DNA from: Microplitis mediator
Taxonomy: Eukaryota > Arthropoda > Insecta > Hymenoptera > Braconidae
Length of the DNA stretch: 64,000 nt
NCBI RefSeq assembly: GCF_029852145.1
Contig: NC_079971.1
Coordinates: forward strand, 2,728,001 to 2,792,000
Direction: 5' to 3'
Under the pieces are notes generated by a model. It was not told the origin of the DNA. It made no database searches and saw only the letters and a list, made by a program, of their open reading frames with translations. Position numbers and translations under genes: made by a program. Below are positions 1 through 11,975 of this stretch, piece by piece; positions within the stretch are counted from its first letter, which is position 1, and the number at the start of each line of letters is the position of its first letter.

Positions 1-1
1 A

Positions 2-223
2 AGATAGTACTGGTTACTGTTCTATACAGTAATCGACGGATAATATAAGGAAAAATACAATTTAACATGGCTGATTCATATTAGAACAAGAGTGACTCAT
101 AGCTTAACGTACTATTACTTTTTAAACGGTAACCGGTGATGTGCTATACAGTACATAAAATATATGACTGGTTACTGTCAAAATAGTCGGCATTAACATC
201 CAGAACAGGAACCAGTACTATCT
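2..223. repeat. Palindromic MITE-like element at window edge
   Basis: The first 23 bases (AGATAGTACTGGTTACTGTTC) reappear inverted at 202-223 with one mismatch, so the 222-bp segment folds back on itself. Internal words such as CTATACAGTA and GGTAACCGGT are also partly palindromic. It is non-coding. The left boundary coincides with the window edge, so no target duplication can be read. Confidence 0.5.
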
Positions 224-243
224 AGTTTTTTTCGTGTATTTAA

Positions 244-387
244 CAGAACTTTAACCCACGACTGATTTTAGGCTTTTTTACAGCATTCTGACACACGGGT
301 GATTTTAGTCTTTTTTACAGCATTCTGACACACGGGTGACTTTAGTCTTTTTTACAGCATTCTGACACACGGATGATTTTAGTCTTT
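244..387. repeat. 37-bp tandem minisatellite, left part
   Basis: About four units of a roughly 37-bp repeat (core ACAGCATTCTGACACACGGG followed by TGATTTTAGTC and a T-run). The array resumes at 1029 after a transposon insertion, so adjacent units show what the empty site looked like. Confidence 0.8.
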
Positions 388-1028
388 CCCGGGTCAAAAA
401 TAAAACTTGATTCAGGCTCGCTTCGCCTTATTTTCTTTTAAAGTTATCGATTTGCTGACGATTTTTTGATAAGATCTCGACTTTTTCGACTCAAATTTAA
501 TTTTTTCCAACTTTTTGAACTTTTTTCATCTTAGTTTCAACTTATTCGTCTTTATTTTGAGCACGATAGTCATTCACATTACTTTTGACTTGCTAAACCA
601 AGTCGAAAAAAAGTCATTTATTCGCCTTACTTTCGCCTTAATATATAAAAATTATTTCACCTGAGTTCTGACTTTTTCGACTTATAATTTAAGTCGAATA
701 AGTCTACATCAAGTCAGTTTCGACTTGATTTAGACTTTTTCGCCTTACATTTTAAGTCGAATAAGTCTAAACCAAGTCAATTTCGACTTGATCTTAACTT
801 TTTCGTCTTAAAATTTAAGTCGAATAAGTCTAAACCAAGTCAATTTCGACTTGATTTCAACTTTTTCGTCTTAAATCGTGACTAAGTAAGCCAGTTAAGT
901 CTAAATCAAGGCGAAAACTTAATATATTTCATACCTCCGTAAAAAAAGTCGAGTTTGTCTTGTGAAAAACGGCTCCAAATTTCGACTTGGTAAACCAAGT
1001 CTAAATCAAGTTTTATTTTTGACCCGGG
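388..1028. mobile_element. Non-autonomous DNA transposon, CCCGGGTC family, copy 1
   Basis: A 641-bp element begins CCCGGGTCAAAAATAAAACT and ends with the inverse, about 24 bp of terminal inverted repeat. It interrupts the 37-bp minisatellite; comparison with intact units implies a 2-bp duplication (TT). Internally it holds about three units of a roughly 67-bp repeat with alternating AAGTCGAATAAGTCTA and CTTGATTTAGACTTTTTCG words. There is no coding capacity. Two further copies lie at 35284-35717 and 41341-41830. Confidence 0.85.
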
Positions 1029-1110
1029 TTTTTACAGCATTCTGACACACGGGTGATTTTAGTCTTTTTTACAGAACTTTAACCCATGGGTTAAAAACAA
1101 GTAGAGGGTA
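1029..1110. repeat. 37-bp tandem minisatellite, right part
   Basis: The array resumes immediately after the transposon with TTTTTACAGCATTCTGACAC, confirming that the transposon split one array. Confidence 0.75.
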
Positions 1111-1974
1111 GTAATTTGACGAAACATTTAAATAAAATCAAGGCGTCGGTTTTTTTAGATTTTTTCAAAAATCGTCGATTTTCTTAGCGGTAAGTTAAAA
1201 ATTTTTTATGCCAATCGAGAACTCGTTTCATTCACTCCAAATCTAAAGCGAAAATAAAAATATTGAAGGTGAACTGAGATATATTATTATTCAATAGAAT
1301 ACTAAAAGTCTCTGAAGAAGCCACCACTCATCTAACAGCTTCAAGTAAATTATCATCATTATTCGTATTCAATAAAATATTAAAGACTCCTAATTTCGCT
1401 CATCTTCTCAAAATAAATTTTAAAAGTATCAAGAATAAGAAAAAAAATAATCGATTCCGCAACTTCTGTAGTTTGAATAATTTTTTTTTTAATCGAGTGC
1501 AAGTGTACAAAAGTTTAAATGTTAATTTTAGCTAAAAATCTTTTTGCTGCAAGTTTTAATTATTTCAGAAGTACATAGATTATTTAATTTTATTCAACAA
1601 GTTTTAATTACGACTAATGACAGAGAGAAGCTCCAATGAATTCTAATAGAACCACGATGTTAATTTAAATGTGTTCAGTGACGGTATTATGTAATGCCAG
1701 TGTGTCGAACAAAGCATTTCGTGCGTATTTGTGGAATTACACCTCTACATAACTCTCCATATAGGAGTTAGATATCCCGCGGATACGAGAATCAAAGCAT
1801 AGAGTCGTGTAATTGCTTGATGCATGCGACATATATACATATATATGTTCCACTAATAATTTACATTGAAACGTGATTTATTTTCACCGTGTAATTTAAA
1901 CTATATCAAATTTTATATAAAATTCAAAGTTAATAAATATGCTGGGTTTTTTAATATTAAATAAATTTCTTAAT
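1111..1974. other. AT-rich host DNA left of the Polinton
   Basis: No gene, RNA or clear repeat is recognised here. It is AT-rich sequence with short homopolymers. Confidence 0.6.
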
Positions 1975-1980
1975 ATTAAT

Positions 1981-2093
1981 AGTAGTAGTAGTATTGCCAC
2001 TATAGCGGACCCCACTCCAAAGTGGAGGGGATATCGCGCGGCGGTGGGAGATAGCTGTGCCCGCTCGCGCAGATTTAAATTTAAATTTAAGCA
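1981..2093. repeat. Polinton left terminal inverted repeat (outer)
   Basis: It begins AGTAGTAGTAGTATTGCC, contains a short imperfect hairpin (CCACTCCAAAGTGG), and ends in an ATTTAAATTTAAATTTAAGC tract that leads into an AAT microsatellite. It matches the inverse of 30765-30888, but the arms differ by several substitutions and an insertion of roughly 10 bases in the right arm. Confidence 0.9.
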
Positions 2094-2374
<281 letters not shown>

Positions 2375-2414
2375 CATGTTAATGTAGATTTTAATAGTCA
2401 ACTTTTATTTTGCT

Positions 2415-2828
2415 TTATAAATCGTACAATTCAGCAGACAATTCTATTACAGAATCCACATCGCCTGTGTATAGATATGGTGCATTGTAGGTCTCGTACG
2501 ATATTCTGGCCTTTATGTAGCGGGCAATGCGAACATCGTGAATTCTCTCGATTGTGTTTACCAGATTTTCTAAAGCTATCGGTAAGCGGGCCTCTGTGAT
2601 AACTGTTATCTCGTCCACCATGTCCAGCATCTCTAAGAGGTGGTACTCGTTGGAACAGGTCAAACGATACAAAATGTCAGCTACCTTACGTGTCACCTTA
2701 AAACAATAATCAATCACACACCCACTATTTTGGCACACTTAAAATAAATTTTAAATATTTTAACTTACAGGTCGAGGTAAATTTTGCATACGCCTAATAA
2801 AATAACGATTTCCCGTGAACACCGGCAT
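2415..2828 (-). CDS. Small spliced Polinton protein of unknown function
   Basis: I do not recognise the family. A leftward reading frame covers 2696-2415 and ends in LYDL. It has no good start of its own, but an upstream exon at 2828-2769 starts with ATG and encodes 20 codons (MPVFTGNRYFIRRMQ...). It is followed by a GTAAGT donor; the acceptor TTTTAAG precedes 2696. The 72-bp intron is phase 0 and joins two open frames, giving about 113 residues. The C-terminal half is rich in acidic and aliphatic residues and looks helical. It lies just inside the left terminus and is transcribed outward. It could be an early regulatory protein, but that is a guess. The exon model is inferred from splice signals. 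Confidence 0.6.
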
Positions 2829-3577
<749 letters not shown>

Positions 3578-3895
3578 TTAAGAAGATTCTTTTGATATAA
3601 ATTCAAATTTACAGTATTGCGTACCAATGTAAAATATGTATAGTTTATTGGCCATAGCAGCGGTGTTCATTAACTCAATCTGCTCAGGGTTTTCCATCAA
3701 AATTTTGGCTGTTCTTGTAGGTAGGAAAATGTTGTTTTCGTCGTTTAAAGAAGCCACCACGGTTTTACATTTAGCGTTGTCCACCAAGCGAATTGATGAA
3801 ACCTTGTATTCCTTGTTTTCCTCTAAATCAGTCATTTTTATGGTTGGTAAAATGTGATTCAAACGGCTAACGGCATTGATTCTTGATAGATCCAT
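3578..3895 (-). CDS. 105-aa Polinton protein, possibly OB-fold-like ssDNA-binding
   Basis: The reading frame starts best at the ATG encoding MDLSRINAV (3895). The in-frame codons upstream are probably intron, because TTTTCAG sits nine bases before this ATG. The pattern (a central YKVSSIRLVD strand, a VVASL strand, a FLPTRTAKIL segment and a C-terminal IFYIGTQYCKFEF strand) suggests a small beta-rich protein. It resembles strands seen in OB-fold DNA-binding proteins encoded by mobile elements, but I cannot confirm homology. The gene has its own TATA box and a leader intron (separate entry) and is transcribed away from the polymerase. An ssDNA-binding role in protein-primed replication would fit, as inference. 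Confidence 0.6.
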   Translation of the reverse strand: MDLSRINAVSRLNHILPTIKMTDLEENKEYKVSSIRLVDNAKCKTVVASLNDENNIFLPTRTAKILMENPEQIELMNTAAMANKLYIFYIGTQYCKFEFISKESS

Positions 3896-3904
3896 TGTAA
3901 ATAT

Positions 3905-4096
3905 CTGAAAAGTATTAATTACGACCCCCATAAATTATGGTATTTTTAAAAATAACACAAATAATTGATGTTTGCAGTCATACAAACCTTTGTAGTTCAA
4001 CGTAATTAAACAATTATTATTATACTAGTTTATAATAAACAGTGTTAAGACTCTTTTAGTAATACAGTAGTGCGGTAACAGATGCGTCTTTATATA
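3905..4096 (-). promoter_or_regulatory. TATA promoter and 5'-UTR intron of the leftward 105-aa gene
   Basis: On the minus strand a strong TATATAAAG box lies at 4096-4088. About 100 bases downstream is the donor ACAAAG/GTTTGT (exon end 3988), and the acceptor TTTTCAG ends at 3905, just before the ATG at 3895. The implied leader intron is about 83 bp. Confidence 0.55.
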
Positions 4097-4170
4097 CAGA
4101 CCCAAGCCCCCACAAAACTGTCAGATTTTATCTGATCAACATTTAGAAATATGTAATTATGCTATACAAG

Positions 4171-4855
4171 CGTTTTTATTTTGTTATAAATAATATAATT
4201 TTTATTATTATTAACTTATTTTGCTTAGCTACTATTTTTCAGTAACAAAAACACTGAAATTGCTAGACAGCCTAAAATATTGAATAAAAACAACGTTAAA
4301 TAACATTTAAGATATCCAATTTCCTTGTACGCTTTTAAAACACTCACAATGAACTATACACGTAGATAACACAATTTCACGTGTTTTGTGTAATATTAAT
4401 ATTTAATTTCGCTACAACAACGTTTTCATTTTGTTATAAAAAATATAATTTTATATAATTAACTTATTTTGCTCACCTTATATTTTCCAGTAACAAAAAC
4501 ACTGAAAATGCTAGACAGCCAAAAATATTGAATAAAACAATGTTAATCAACATTTAAGCTATCCAATTTCATTATACGCTTTTAAAATGCTCACCATGAA
4601 CTTTACACTTAGATAACTTATTTTCACGTGTTTTGTCTAACACTAATATTTAATTCCGCTACAATAACGTTTTCATTTTGTTATAAATAATATAATTTTA
4701 TATTATTATTAACTTATTTTGTTTAGATAGTATTTTTTCAGTAACAAAAACATTAATAATAGGACTAGGCTAAAAAGTATTAAATAAAAACATTGTTAAT
4801 TAATATTTAAAATATCCAAATTACACTTATGCTCTTGGTCATCTTATATTTACCG
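4171..4855. repeat. Three tandem ~250-bp direct repeats
   Basis: Units start at 4171, 4421 and 4668 with CGTTTTTATTTTGTTATAAA or a close variant. Each contains CAGTAACAAAAACACTGAAA (degraded in the third) and the conserved GTACGCTTTTAAAA segment (also degraded in the third). On the minus strand unit 1 holds an open frame (about 4353-4225) for a hydrophobic peptide with segments like YLTLFLFNILGCLAISVFLL. The equivalent frames in units 2 and 3 carry stops. The array may be a decayed small membrane-protein gene cluster or a regulatory repeat. Confidence 0.75.
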
Positions 4856-5068
4856 AATGAAAGTTTCAGTGTATTATTTACTAAAACTAAAAACAGTATG
4901 CATGCACCAATTAATGTTAAAATATGTAAATAAATCATAAATTAAAATAGGTTTCCACGCTGCTCATTTAATAATATAATTTTTAAATAAAAAACGTATA
5001 TATATATATATATATATACACATACAAGTATATCATAGCTATTGCACTATGGTAGTCTGCAAAGCGAA

Positions 5069-5078
5069 GCATCAGCAG
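5069..5078 (+). promoter_or_regulatory. GCATCAGCAG element upstream of the polymerase gene
   Basis: GCATCAGCAG followed by AAAATATG recurs at 10593-10602 (followed by TAAAATAT) upstream of the next gene. It lies about 120 bp before the polymerase start codon. Repetition at two upstream regions of the same element suggests a shared promoter motif. Confidence 0.4.
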
Positions 5079-5196
5079 AAAATATGTTGTTTAACTTATG
5101 TTTGTACTATCTTGTCATTTTACATTCGTACATGACAGAGTAAACTAAGGTCTAAAGAACTATTAATAACAACGTAAACGTGTGATTAATTTTAAA

Positions 5197-8100
5197 ATGA
5201 CATCAATCAATAAATACCTCTATGATGAGCTTATACAATTAGTGGTGTTTATACGTAATAATAAGCCTGAATTAACAGTGGCGTTTCCGGACGACCGTTT
5301 AAAAGTATGGCAATATCTTTCAGAAGAAACAGTGTTATTGTTATTAAAACGTATCATTTTATTTACGCCTGCCGGTATAATAAGTGATGCTTATGAAAAT
5401 GGTTTGATTTTTTCAAGTGCTAAAATTATGCATACTGTGTGTGGTTGTTTAAGAAATAGTAAAAGAAAGGGGGCTAAAAGGCTTTCTAAATTGATGACTG
5501 CTTATGGTATGTACGGCTATACATTTGAATATCACAAATTTTAATAATTAGTTTAGCTGTTTTAAAAACCATTGTGTTGAATGTTTATCTTTATATTATA
5601 GACCAACATTGTAAAGAAGATGTTTTAGCTGCTCTTTCTAATAATGACAACAACGCCATAAATAATAATGATGACGATGCAAAAGCTGTTGAATCGTCTA
5701 CTGCTGCATCCTGTACTGCTCCTTCTTCTTTCAACATAGAGGTGCGTTAGAATGGTATTTTAACATGCCCGAATGATTTAAATTATTTTACAACAAATTT
5801 TTATAGCCTCAACCCTCCACTTCTTACCAACAACGCGAAGATGACGGTAATTGGCTCGAGTGTTCGAAAAAAACCTTTTCAGTAATACTACCCCACGAAA
5901 TAAAGGATCAGGCTGGTTGGGTACACGTTGACCGAGGAAACCACATATCTGTTGAATATATTCCGGAGATAATAGACAGCGATAATGATGGTGATGATGA
6001 CAATGACACTCTTTCTGTTTTATCATGCGATACATGCAATGCTGAAAATGAAAATGAAATGGAAAATGAGGATATTGACTCTCTTGCACAATTAATACCT
6101 GAAGAAGATGAATTTTATATGAAAAATTTCGGTATTGGTGAACAAACAAGCCACGAAGAGCAAGAATATAGACTTCGCGTAATAGCTGAAGCCCGTATGG
6201 ATGTCTCTTCTGATTCTAAAACGGAGAATAGTGAACCTCAATCCTTAATAGGTAAATTAAATTTTTAAACTGATACCCTATTTCATTAGACCAATATCTA
6301 TTATTTCCGTAGATTTTGTTAACGCATACCTTAACGCCGATCATGTAGAAGAATAAATTTTAAAACAAGTAAGCCAAACAGGTATTTTGATTTTTATAGT
6401 TAAAGATGTATTTATAATATTTTTACAGGCGATCAACGAGGCGGTGTTTTAACCAGAAGGGCACGTTTGAAAATCCAAGCAGCTAATCAACAAGCACTCT
6501 CACAACGTTCTGAAGAGAATAATTTTTGGAGTGTTGAGCCACCAGGCCAGCGTTTTATTATTGAAAAAGAACACTCTAAACATTTTAAAAAATTCGGCGC
6601 AAAAGGGGTGGAGAGCGTTATTCGTATCTTACAACCACCTACAAATACCAATAAAGTTCAATGGCTTGAAGGTGGTTTGAGAGACATTATAACGCATATT
6701 ACCTCGAAATGTAGAGGTCATGATTATGTGGGGTTTACAATCAACAGCGATAAATTCACGTCAGGACCCGTATGGTCTCGTTTTAAGCAAGCTAACGCAT
6801 ATACGCCTGACGATCTAGGCTTATTACTAAGTAACGTAGCACAAAGTGCCGGTACTATCACAACAGACGATCAATTAGTCATTACAGTCTCTACTGTAGA
6901 TGGTATTGAAGGCACAGGTCGAAAACTTTTAACGCATCAATATATTTACAAAAAATCTATAATTCCTATCAATAATAACGATAATTTATGTTTACCGCGG
7001 TCATTAGTAGTTGGTCGGGCCTACGTTGAAAGAGGTGAAATACGTACAGGTACGTTACATCGGAAATGGAAATCAATCACCGATAATAGATGTACCCTAC
7101 AAAAAAAGGAAGCGTTGTCTTTGGTTCATAAAGCGGGTGTTAAAATTTCTAGTAAGGGTTGTGGTATCGAACACGTCTTTACTTTTCAAAAATATTTTGA
7201 GCGGTCGGGTATAGCTATTGTAATTTATGAATTTTTAACTCTAGGTAAAGGTGACAAACCTATATTTGACGGGCGCGAAACTGTTCAATTAACTTTTGGC
7301 TGTATACAACATGTTATATATATATTATACTACGAAGATTCACAACATTTTCAACCAATTGTAAATTTAACAGGGGCTATAGGTAGTAAAATGTTTTGTA
7401 ATTTATGTAATATAGGTTATACAAGGGGTTCAGAACATAGATGTTCTAAAAGATGCCCTCGTTGTAAACAAATACCTGTTTGTAATTATGTATGTAAACG
7501 CATTTGTACATTATGCAATAGGTGGTTTTCAAATAACAAATGTTTTGAAAACCACCTTGTTAAGGGTTCTAGTAATTTACGAGGGAAAAGTAAAGATACC
7601 AGCGTCTGTGAAACAGTAAAAATCTGTACTGTATGCTGCCGTCTAACACGTTTGGGCAGTGCAAATCCTCACGAATGTAATATCGTATTTTGTAGAGTAT
7701 GTAACAGTAAAAGACCTATTAATCACTATTGTTATATGTCACCATTAATGGTAAAAAAGTTACCAAAAGTTGTGTTTTTATTTTATGATTTTGAGACACA
7801 GCAGCATAACCTCGTTAAAGGCTCTCGTGATACATATTTTCACATTCCTAATTTATGTGTCGTACAAAAAACATGTTCTTATTGTTGTGATGATAAAGAT
7901 GTTTCAGATATTTGCAATTTTTGTGGTCAACGTGAATTCCTTTTTGATAAAAATCCTGTTGAAGAACTTATTAAGTTATCATTACAAACTTATAACGGTT
8001 TTACAAAAGTAATTTGTATTGCACACAATGCTGGTAGCTTCGACGGACAGTTTATTTTACGGTGTATGTTAGAACGTAACAAAGCTCGTTTACCTAAATT

Positions 8101-10411
8101 AATACTAAACGGTACTAAAATTATCGTGATGACTCTGGGGAATACTATATTTTTAGATAGCTTAAATTATTTGCACATGCCCTTACGTAACTTACCTAAA
8201 ACTTTCGGATTTGCTGGAGAAATAGAAAAAGGGTTTTTTCCACACTTTTTTAATACACCTGAAAATGTAAATTATATAGGCCCTATGCCTGATATAAAAT
8301 ATTATGCGCCGGATACAATGCTCAACACCGAGCGTGATTGTTTCGTGGCATGGTATAATGAAAAAAAACAAGCAAATTATATTTTCAATTTCCAACAAGA
8401 GTTCAAGTTTTACTGCCAAACAGACGTTACGGTTTTACGCCGAGCTTGTATGTCGTTTCGGGAATTGTTTATAAAATGCGGTAATGTTTGCCCGTTTGCT
8501 GAATGCACCACAATAGCATCAACAGTTTCAAAAATATTTAGACGAAATTTTCTTAAGCCTGATACGATAGCTATTTTACCGCCTAATGGGTGTTATAGGT
8601 GGCGGTCAACACAATCTATTAAAGCTATTTCATGGCTGATATTAAAAGAATACGAACTAGGTTGTCAAATTATCAATGCCGCACGTTGCAAAGAATATCG
8701 TTTAGAAGGGGGTATAGCTGTTGACGGTTATTATGTAGATAGTAAAACTAATGAGCGCATCGTCTTACAGTTTCATGGATGTTTTTGGCATGGATGTTTA
8801 TCGTGTTATCGGGTGAATCGTGATAAAGAATTAGGTAAAGGCGATACTATGGATGAGCGATACGAGAATACTTTAGCAACTTCCGAAAAAATCAGTCGTT
8901 TAGGTTATAAATTAATAGAAATATGGGAGTGTGAATATGATAAACTTTTGTTGAGAGATCCAGAAAAAGCTAGCTTTTTACGGTCACACCCTTTGCTTGA
9001 TAAACACCCTTTGAATCCTCGTGATGCTTTTTTCGGGGGTCGCACTGAAAATTTTATACAGTTATACGATGCCGAAGAAGGAGAAAAAATAAAATATGTT
9101 GATGTTTGCTCACTTTATCCGTATATTTGTAAGACAGGTAAATTTCCTATAGGTCACCCTAAAATTTTTACGGGTGATGAATGCTTGCAACTTATTAAAG
9201 AGAATAAGGATCTATCTGATATCGAGGGTCTTGTAAAATGCACAATTTTGGCTCCACGCGACCTTTATCATCCCGTATTACCATGTAAACTTCATAATAG
9301 GCTTATCTTTGCCTTGTGTTATACATGCGCTTTATCTTTAAATCAACATGATTGTGATCACGATGAGGATAGCCTTAGAGCGTTTACAGGCACATGGGTA
9401 GTTGATGAAATACGTAAAGCAATAAGTAAAGGATATATTATCATTAAAGTACATGAGATATGGCAGTATGAAATAGCGCAACATAATCCGGAAAAGGGGT
9501 CAGAGGGTTTATTTACTGATGATATAAATATGTTTTTGAAAATTAAAACAGAATCAAGCGGGTACCCTAAAGATTGTATTACTGAGCAAGAAAAAGATGC
9601 TTATATTGCTGAATATGAAAAAGCTGAAGGTGTAAAACTAGACAAAGAAAAAATTACGAAAAATGAGGGCTTACGAGCTGTAGCTAAATTGAGTTTGAAT
9701 TCATTATGGGGAAAATTTGGACAACGGGAAAATTTACCACAAACTGAAATTATCACTACTAGAGCCCGATTAATGGAGATGTTAACAGATAGTCAGATTG
9801 AAATCACGGGGTTTCTACCGGTAAATGATAAAACAATATATCTAAATTATATAAATTGCGCGGATAGTGTAACAGCTTCACCTACAACGAATGTTGTTAT
9901 AGCTGCGTATACAACAGCCCAAGCTCGCCTAAAGTTATATAGTTATTTAGAAAACTTGGGTGAACGTGTATTATATTGCGATACAGATTCTTGTATTTAC
10001 ATTTCTAAAGATAATCAATACGAACCCCCAACAGGTAAATTCTTAGGCGATTTAACCGATGAGCTAGAATCTTATGGACCTGGTAGTTATATATCATCAT
10101 TCGTAACAGGCGGTCCTAAATTTTATGCATACATCGTCCGTAAAACAGATGACAGTACTAGCGAGGTGTGCAAAGTTAAAGGGATAACGTTAAATTTTGA
10201 AAACAGTCAAAAAATCAATTATAATACAATCAGGTCTTTTATATTAGGTGATAATACTGAACCTATTATAGTTAAGTTTGACGCTATAAGACGTACGCTT
10301 TTTCATGATGTAGTAACGCGTAAAGAATCAAAGACAACAAAGCTACAATATAAAAAGCGTAGGCTTACTAATGAACATCGGTCTTTACCATTTGGTTATT
10401 TAACGTTATAA
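5197..10411 (+). CDS. pPolB: Protein-primed family B DNA polymerase (spliced)
   Basis: This replicates the element by protein priming. Motifs in the large exon are: ExoI FYDFET (about 7785), ExoII NAGSFDGQF (about 8030), ExoIII YCQTDV (about 8410), PolA DVCSLYP (about 9103), PolB LNSLWGKFG (about 9697) and PolC YCDTDS (about 9974). A Cys/His-rich region (about 7390-7740) looks zinc-binding. An insert with GGIAVDGYYVD, QFHGCFWHGC and WECEYD (about 8707-8940) resembles Vsr-type endonucleases. The large frame lacks any early ATG. Splice signals join 5197-5506, 5602-5741, 5807-6251 and 6429-10411 (intron phases 1, 0, 1) into one frame of about 1625 residues. The N-terminal part is acidic and Asn/Asp-rich. 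An alternative acceptor at 6313 would instead end the upstream part after 14 residues. Confidence 0.9.
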
Positions 10412-10758
10412 GCAATATGATAAAATAATTATAAATATATATAGTCTGTTTGAAATTTGATATATTATTTCTATATTAAGTATTATGTATGTATATGTAT
10501 ATGAAAATGTATTAGTTTTGTATATTTTATAAATAAACGTATATAAAAATGTGTTGAAGTTTTCGTATACTTTATGAATAAATAAATGTGTGGCATCAGC
10601 AGTAAAATATTTTTATAATTTACTTTGTATTGGTAATTATGGTTCAACCTATATAAGTTTTTAGATCAAAAAATATTTTACTCAGTTGTGTTTCATGATT
10701 ACTCGTTATTCAGTATTTATAAAGACAATAGTTAAAAGTATAATAACTTTATAAAGTA
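10412..10758 (+). promoter_or_regulatory. Polymerase 3' end and promoter of the next gene
   Basis: Contains AATAAA signals (10532 and in the GAATAAATAAATG stretch near 10575), then the GCATCAGCAG element (10593-10602), a TATATAAG box (10650-10657) and, 34 bases on, an arthropod-like initiator TCAGTTGTG (10682). The following ATG is at 10759. This is the clearest complete promoter in the element. Confidence 0.6.
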
Positions 10759-11274
10759 ATGGATATTGTTATTGATGTTCAAGGACTATTTGATAATTAT
10801 GACAACTTTTGTGTAAAGGAAATTAGTGTGGTTAGTATTGACACAGTTATACAGGATCACTGGGTAATAAAATCACCTTTTCCGTATAATAAACTAACAA
10901 TAGAGGCTAAACGGAAAAATGATTTTATCACGCGTAATGTACACGGCATAAAATGGTGTAACGGCTCCGTTATTTTTTCGAAAATCGTGTCTATTTTAAC
11001 CTGTTACTCTGAAAAAGCGCGGTTTATTTATGTACGTGGACAAATCAAAACAAAATATCTCGAGCAGATATTAAAAAGAGAAATAATAAATTTAGAAGAG
11101 GATGCTGCTGAATGTCCAAACTTTAATTTTTTAAAAAAAAATACTAAAACACAGTGTTCTCTACATCATTCTCTAAAGCAGTGTTGTACAGCTAAAAATT
11201 GGAACTGTTCTTTAAATCAAGCTGTAAGTTTACGTAATTGGATTATCGAAGAGCGCTCAAAACCCTTCATATAA
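10759..11274 (+). CDS. RNase H-fold-like Polinton protein, copy A
   Basis: 171 residues starting MDIVIDVQGLFDNY. The N-terminal strand with an Asp (VIDVQG), a central HGIKWCNG motif, a FIYVRGQIK strand and a Cys/His cluster near the C-terminus (CPNFNFL then CSLHHS) resemble a recurrent insect-element family with an RNase H/DnaQ-like outline. I cannot confirm catalytic residues. It is clearly paralogous to the gene at 29339-30064: the two share the N-terminal V-V/I-D-V/I-x-G pattern, the KEI and HW positions, FITRN/LITKR and the HGI/V-K/H-W motif. It has its own promoter just upstream and lies before the packaging ATPase gene. Confidence 0.6.
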   Translation: MDIVIDVQGLFDNYDNFCVKEISVVSIDTVIQDHWVIKSPFPYNKLTIEAKRKNDFITRNVHGIKWCNGSVIFSKIVSILTCYSEKARFIYVRGQIKTKYLEQILKREIINLEEDAAECPNFNFLKKNTKTQCSLHHSLKQCCTAKNWNCSLNQAVSLRNWIIEERSKPFI

Positions 11275-11318
11275 ATTTTAAATATCACTACCACAACATC
11301 CCAGCCATAATCTGTGTA

Positions 11319-11960
11319 ATGGACCCTTGCTGGAAACATCCATGGACTTCAATTATTTGCGGTCCAACCGGTTGTGGCAAAACAGTTTTCGTAAAAAAAT
11401 TTATGCAATACTTACAACAAATGAGCGATACTAAATTTTCAAGAATAATATTTTACTATGCTGAGTGGCAACCAACATATAAAGAATATCCTAACTTTGA
11501 AAAAATTGAATTTCGTGAAGGTTTACCTAATAATAACGATTATAGTTCTGATAATAATGCTAAATTAATTATTATTGATGATCTGATGCGTGAAGCCGGA
11601 AATAATACCGTTGTTGATCTTTTTACGAAAGGTAGTCATCATAAAAATATTAGTGTAATATTTATTACGCAAAATATATTCCATCAAGGCCGTGGTCAGA
11701 GAGATATTTCATTAAATTCAAACTATTTAGTGATTTTTAAAAATCCTAGAGATCGGTCACAAATACAACATTTAGCACGACAAGTGTGTCCAGAAAATCC
11801 TCTTTTTTTGCAAGAAATATATTATGATGCTACAGTTAAACCGCACGGCTATCTTCTATTTGATTTGAAACAGGCAACACCTGAAAATTTTCGTTTCCGA
11901 ACGTGTATTTTTCCTGATGATAAATATCAGATTGTATATGTTCCTAAAAAAACTAAATAA
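11319..11960 (+). CDS. DNA-packaging ATPase (A32/FtsK-HerA type)
   Basis: Predicted to pump the genome into capsids by ATP hydrolysis. Starting from the ATG at 11319 (213 residues), Walker A is GPTGCGKT at residues 15-22 and Walker B is LIIIDD at 83-88. FITQNIF and the RDISLNSNYLVIFKNPRD segment match the sensor and arginine region of A32-like ATPases. The frame extends upstream past 11274 without an ATG and overlaps the previous gene, so the internal ATG is the likely start. Size and motif order fit Polinton ATPases. Confidence 0.9.
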   Translation: MDPCWKHPWTSIICGPTGCGKTVFVKKFMQYLQQMSDTKFSRIIFYYAEWQPTYKEYPNFEKIEFREGLPNNNDYSSDNNAKLIIIDDLMREAGNNTVVDLFTKGSHHKNISVIFITQNIFHQGRGQRDISLNSNYLVIFKNPRDRSQIQHLARQVCPENPLFLQEIYYDATVKPHGYLLFDLKQATPENFRFRTCIFPDDKYQIVYVPKKTK

Positions 11961-11975
11961 GTAATAATTTGTATA

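Noticed and set aside
6467..6469. TTG as start of the polymerase
   Set aside because: A non-ATG start is unlikely here, and splice signals connect the frame to upstream exons with an ATG.
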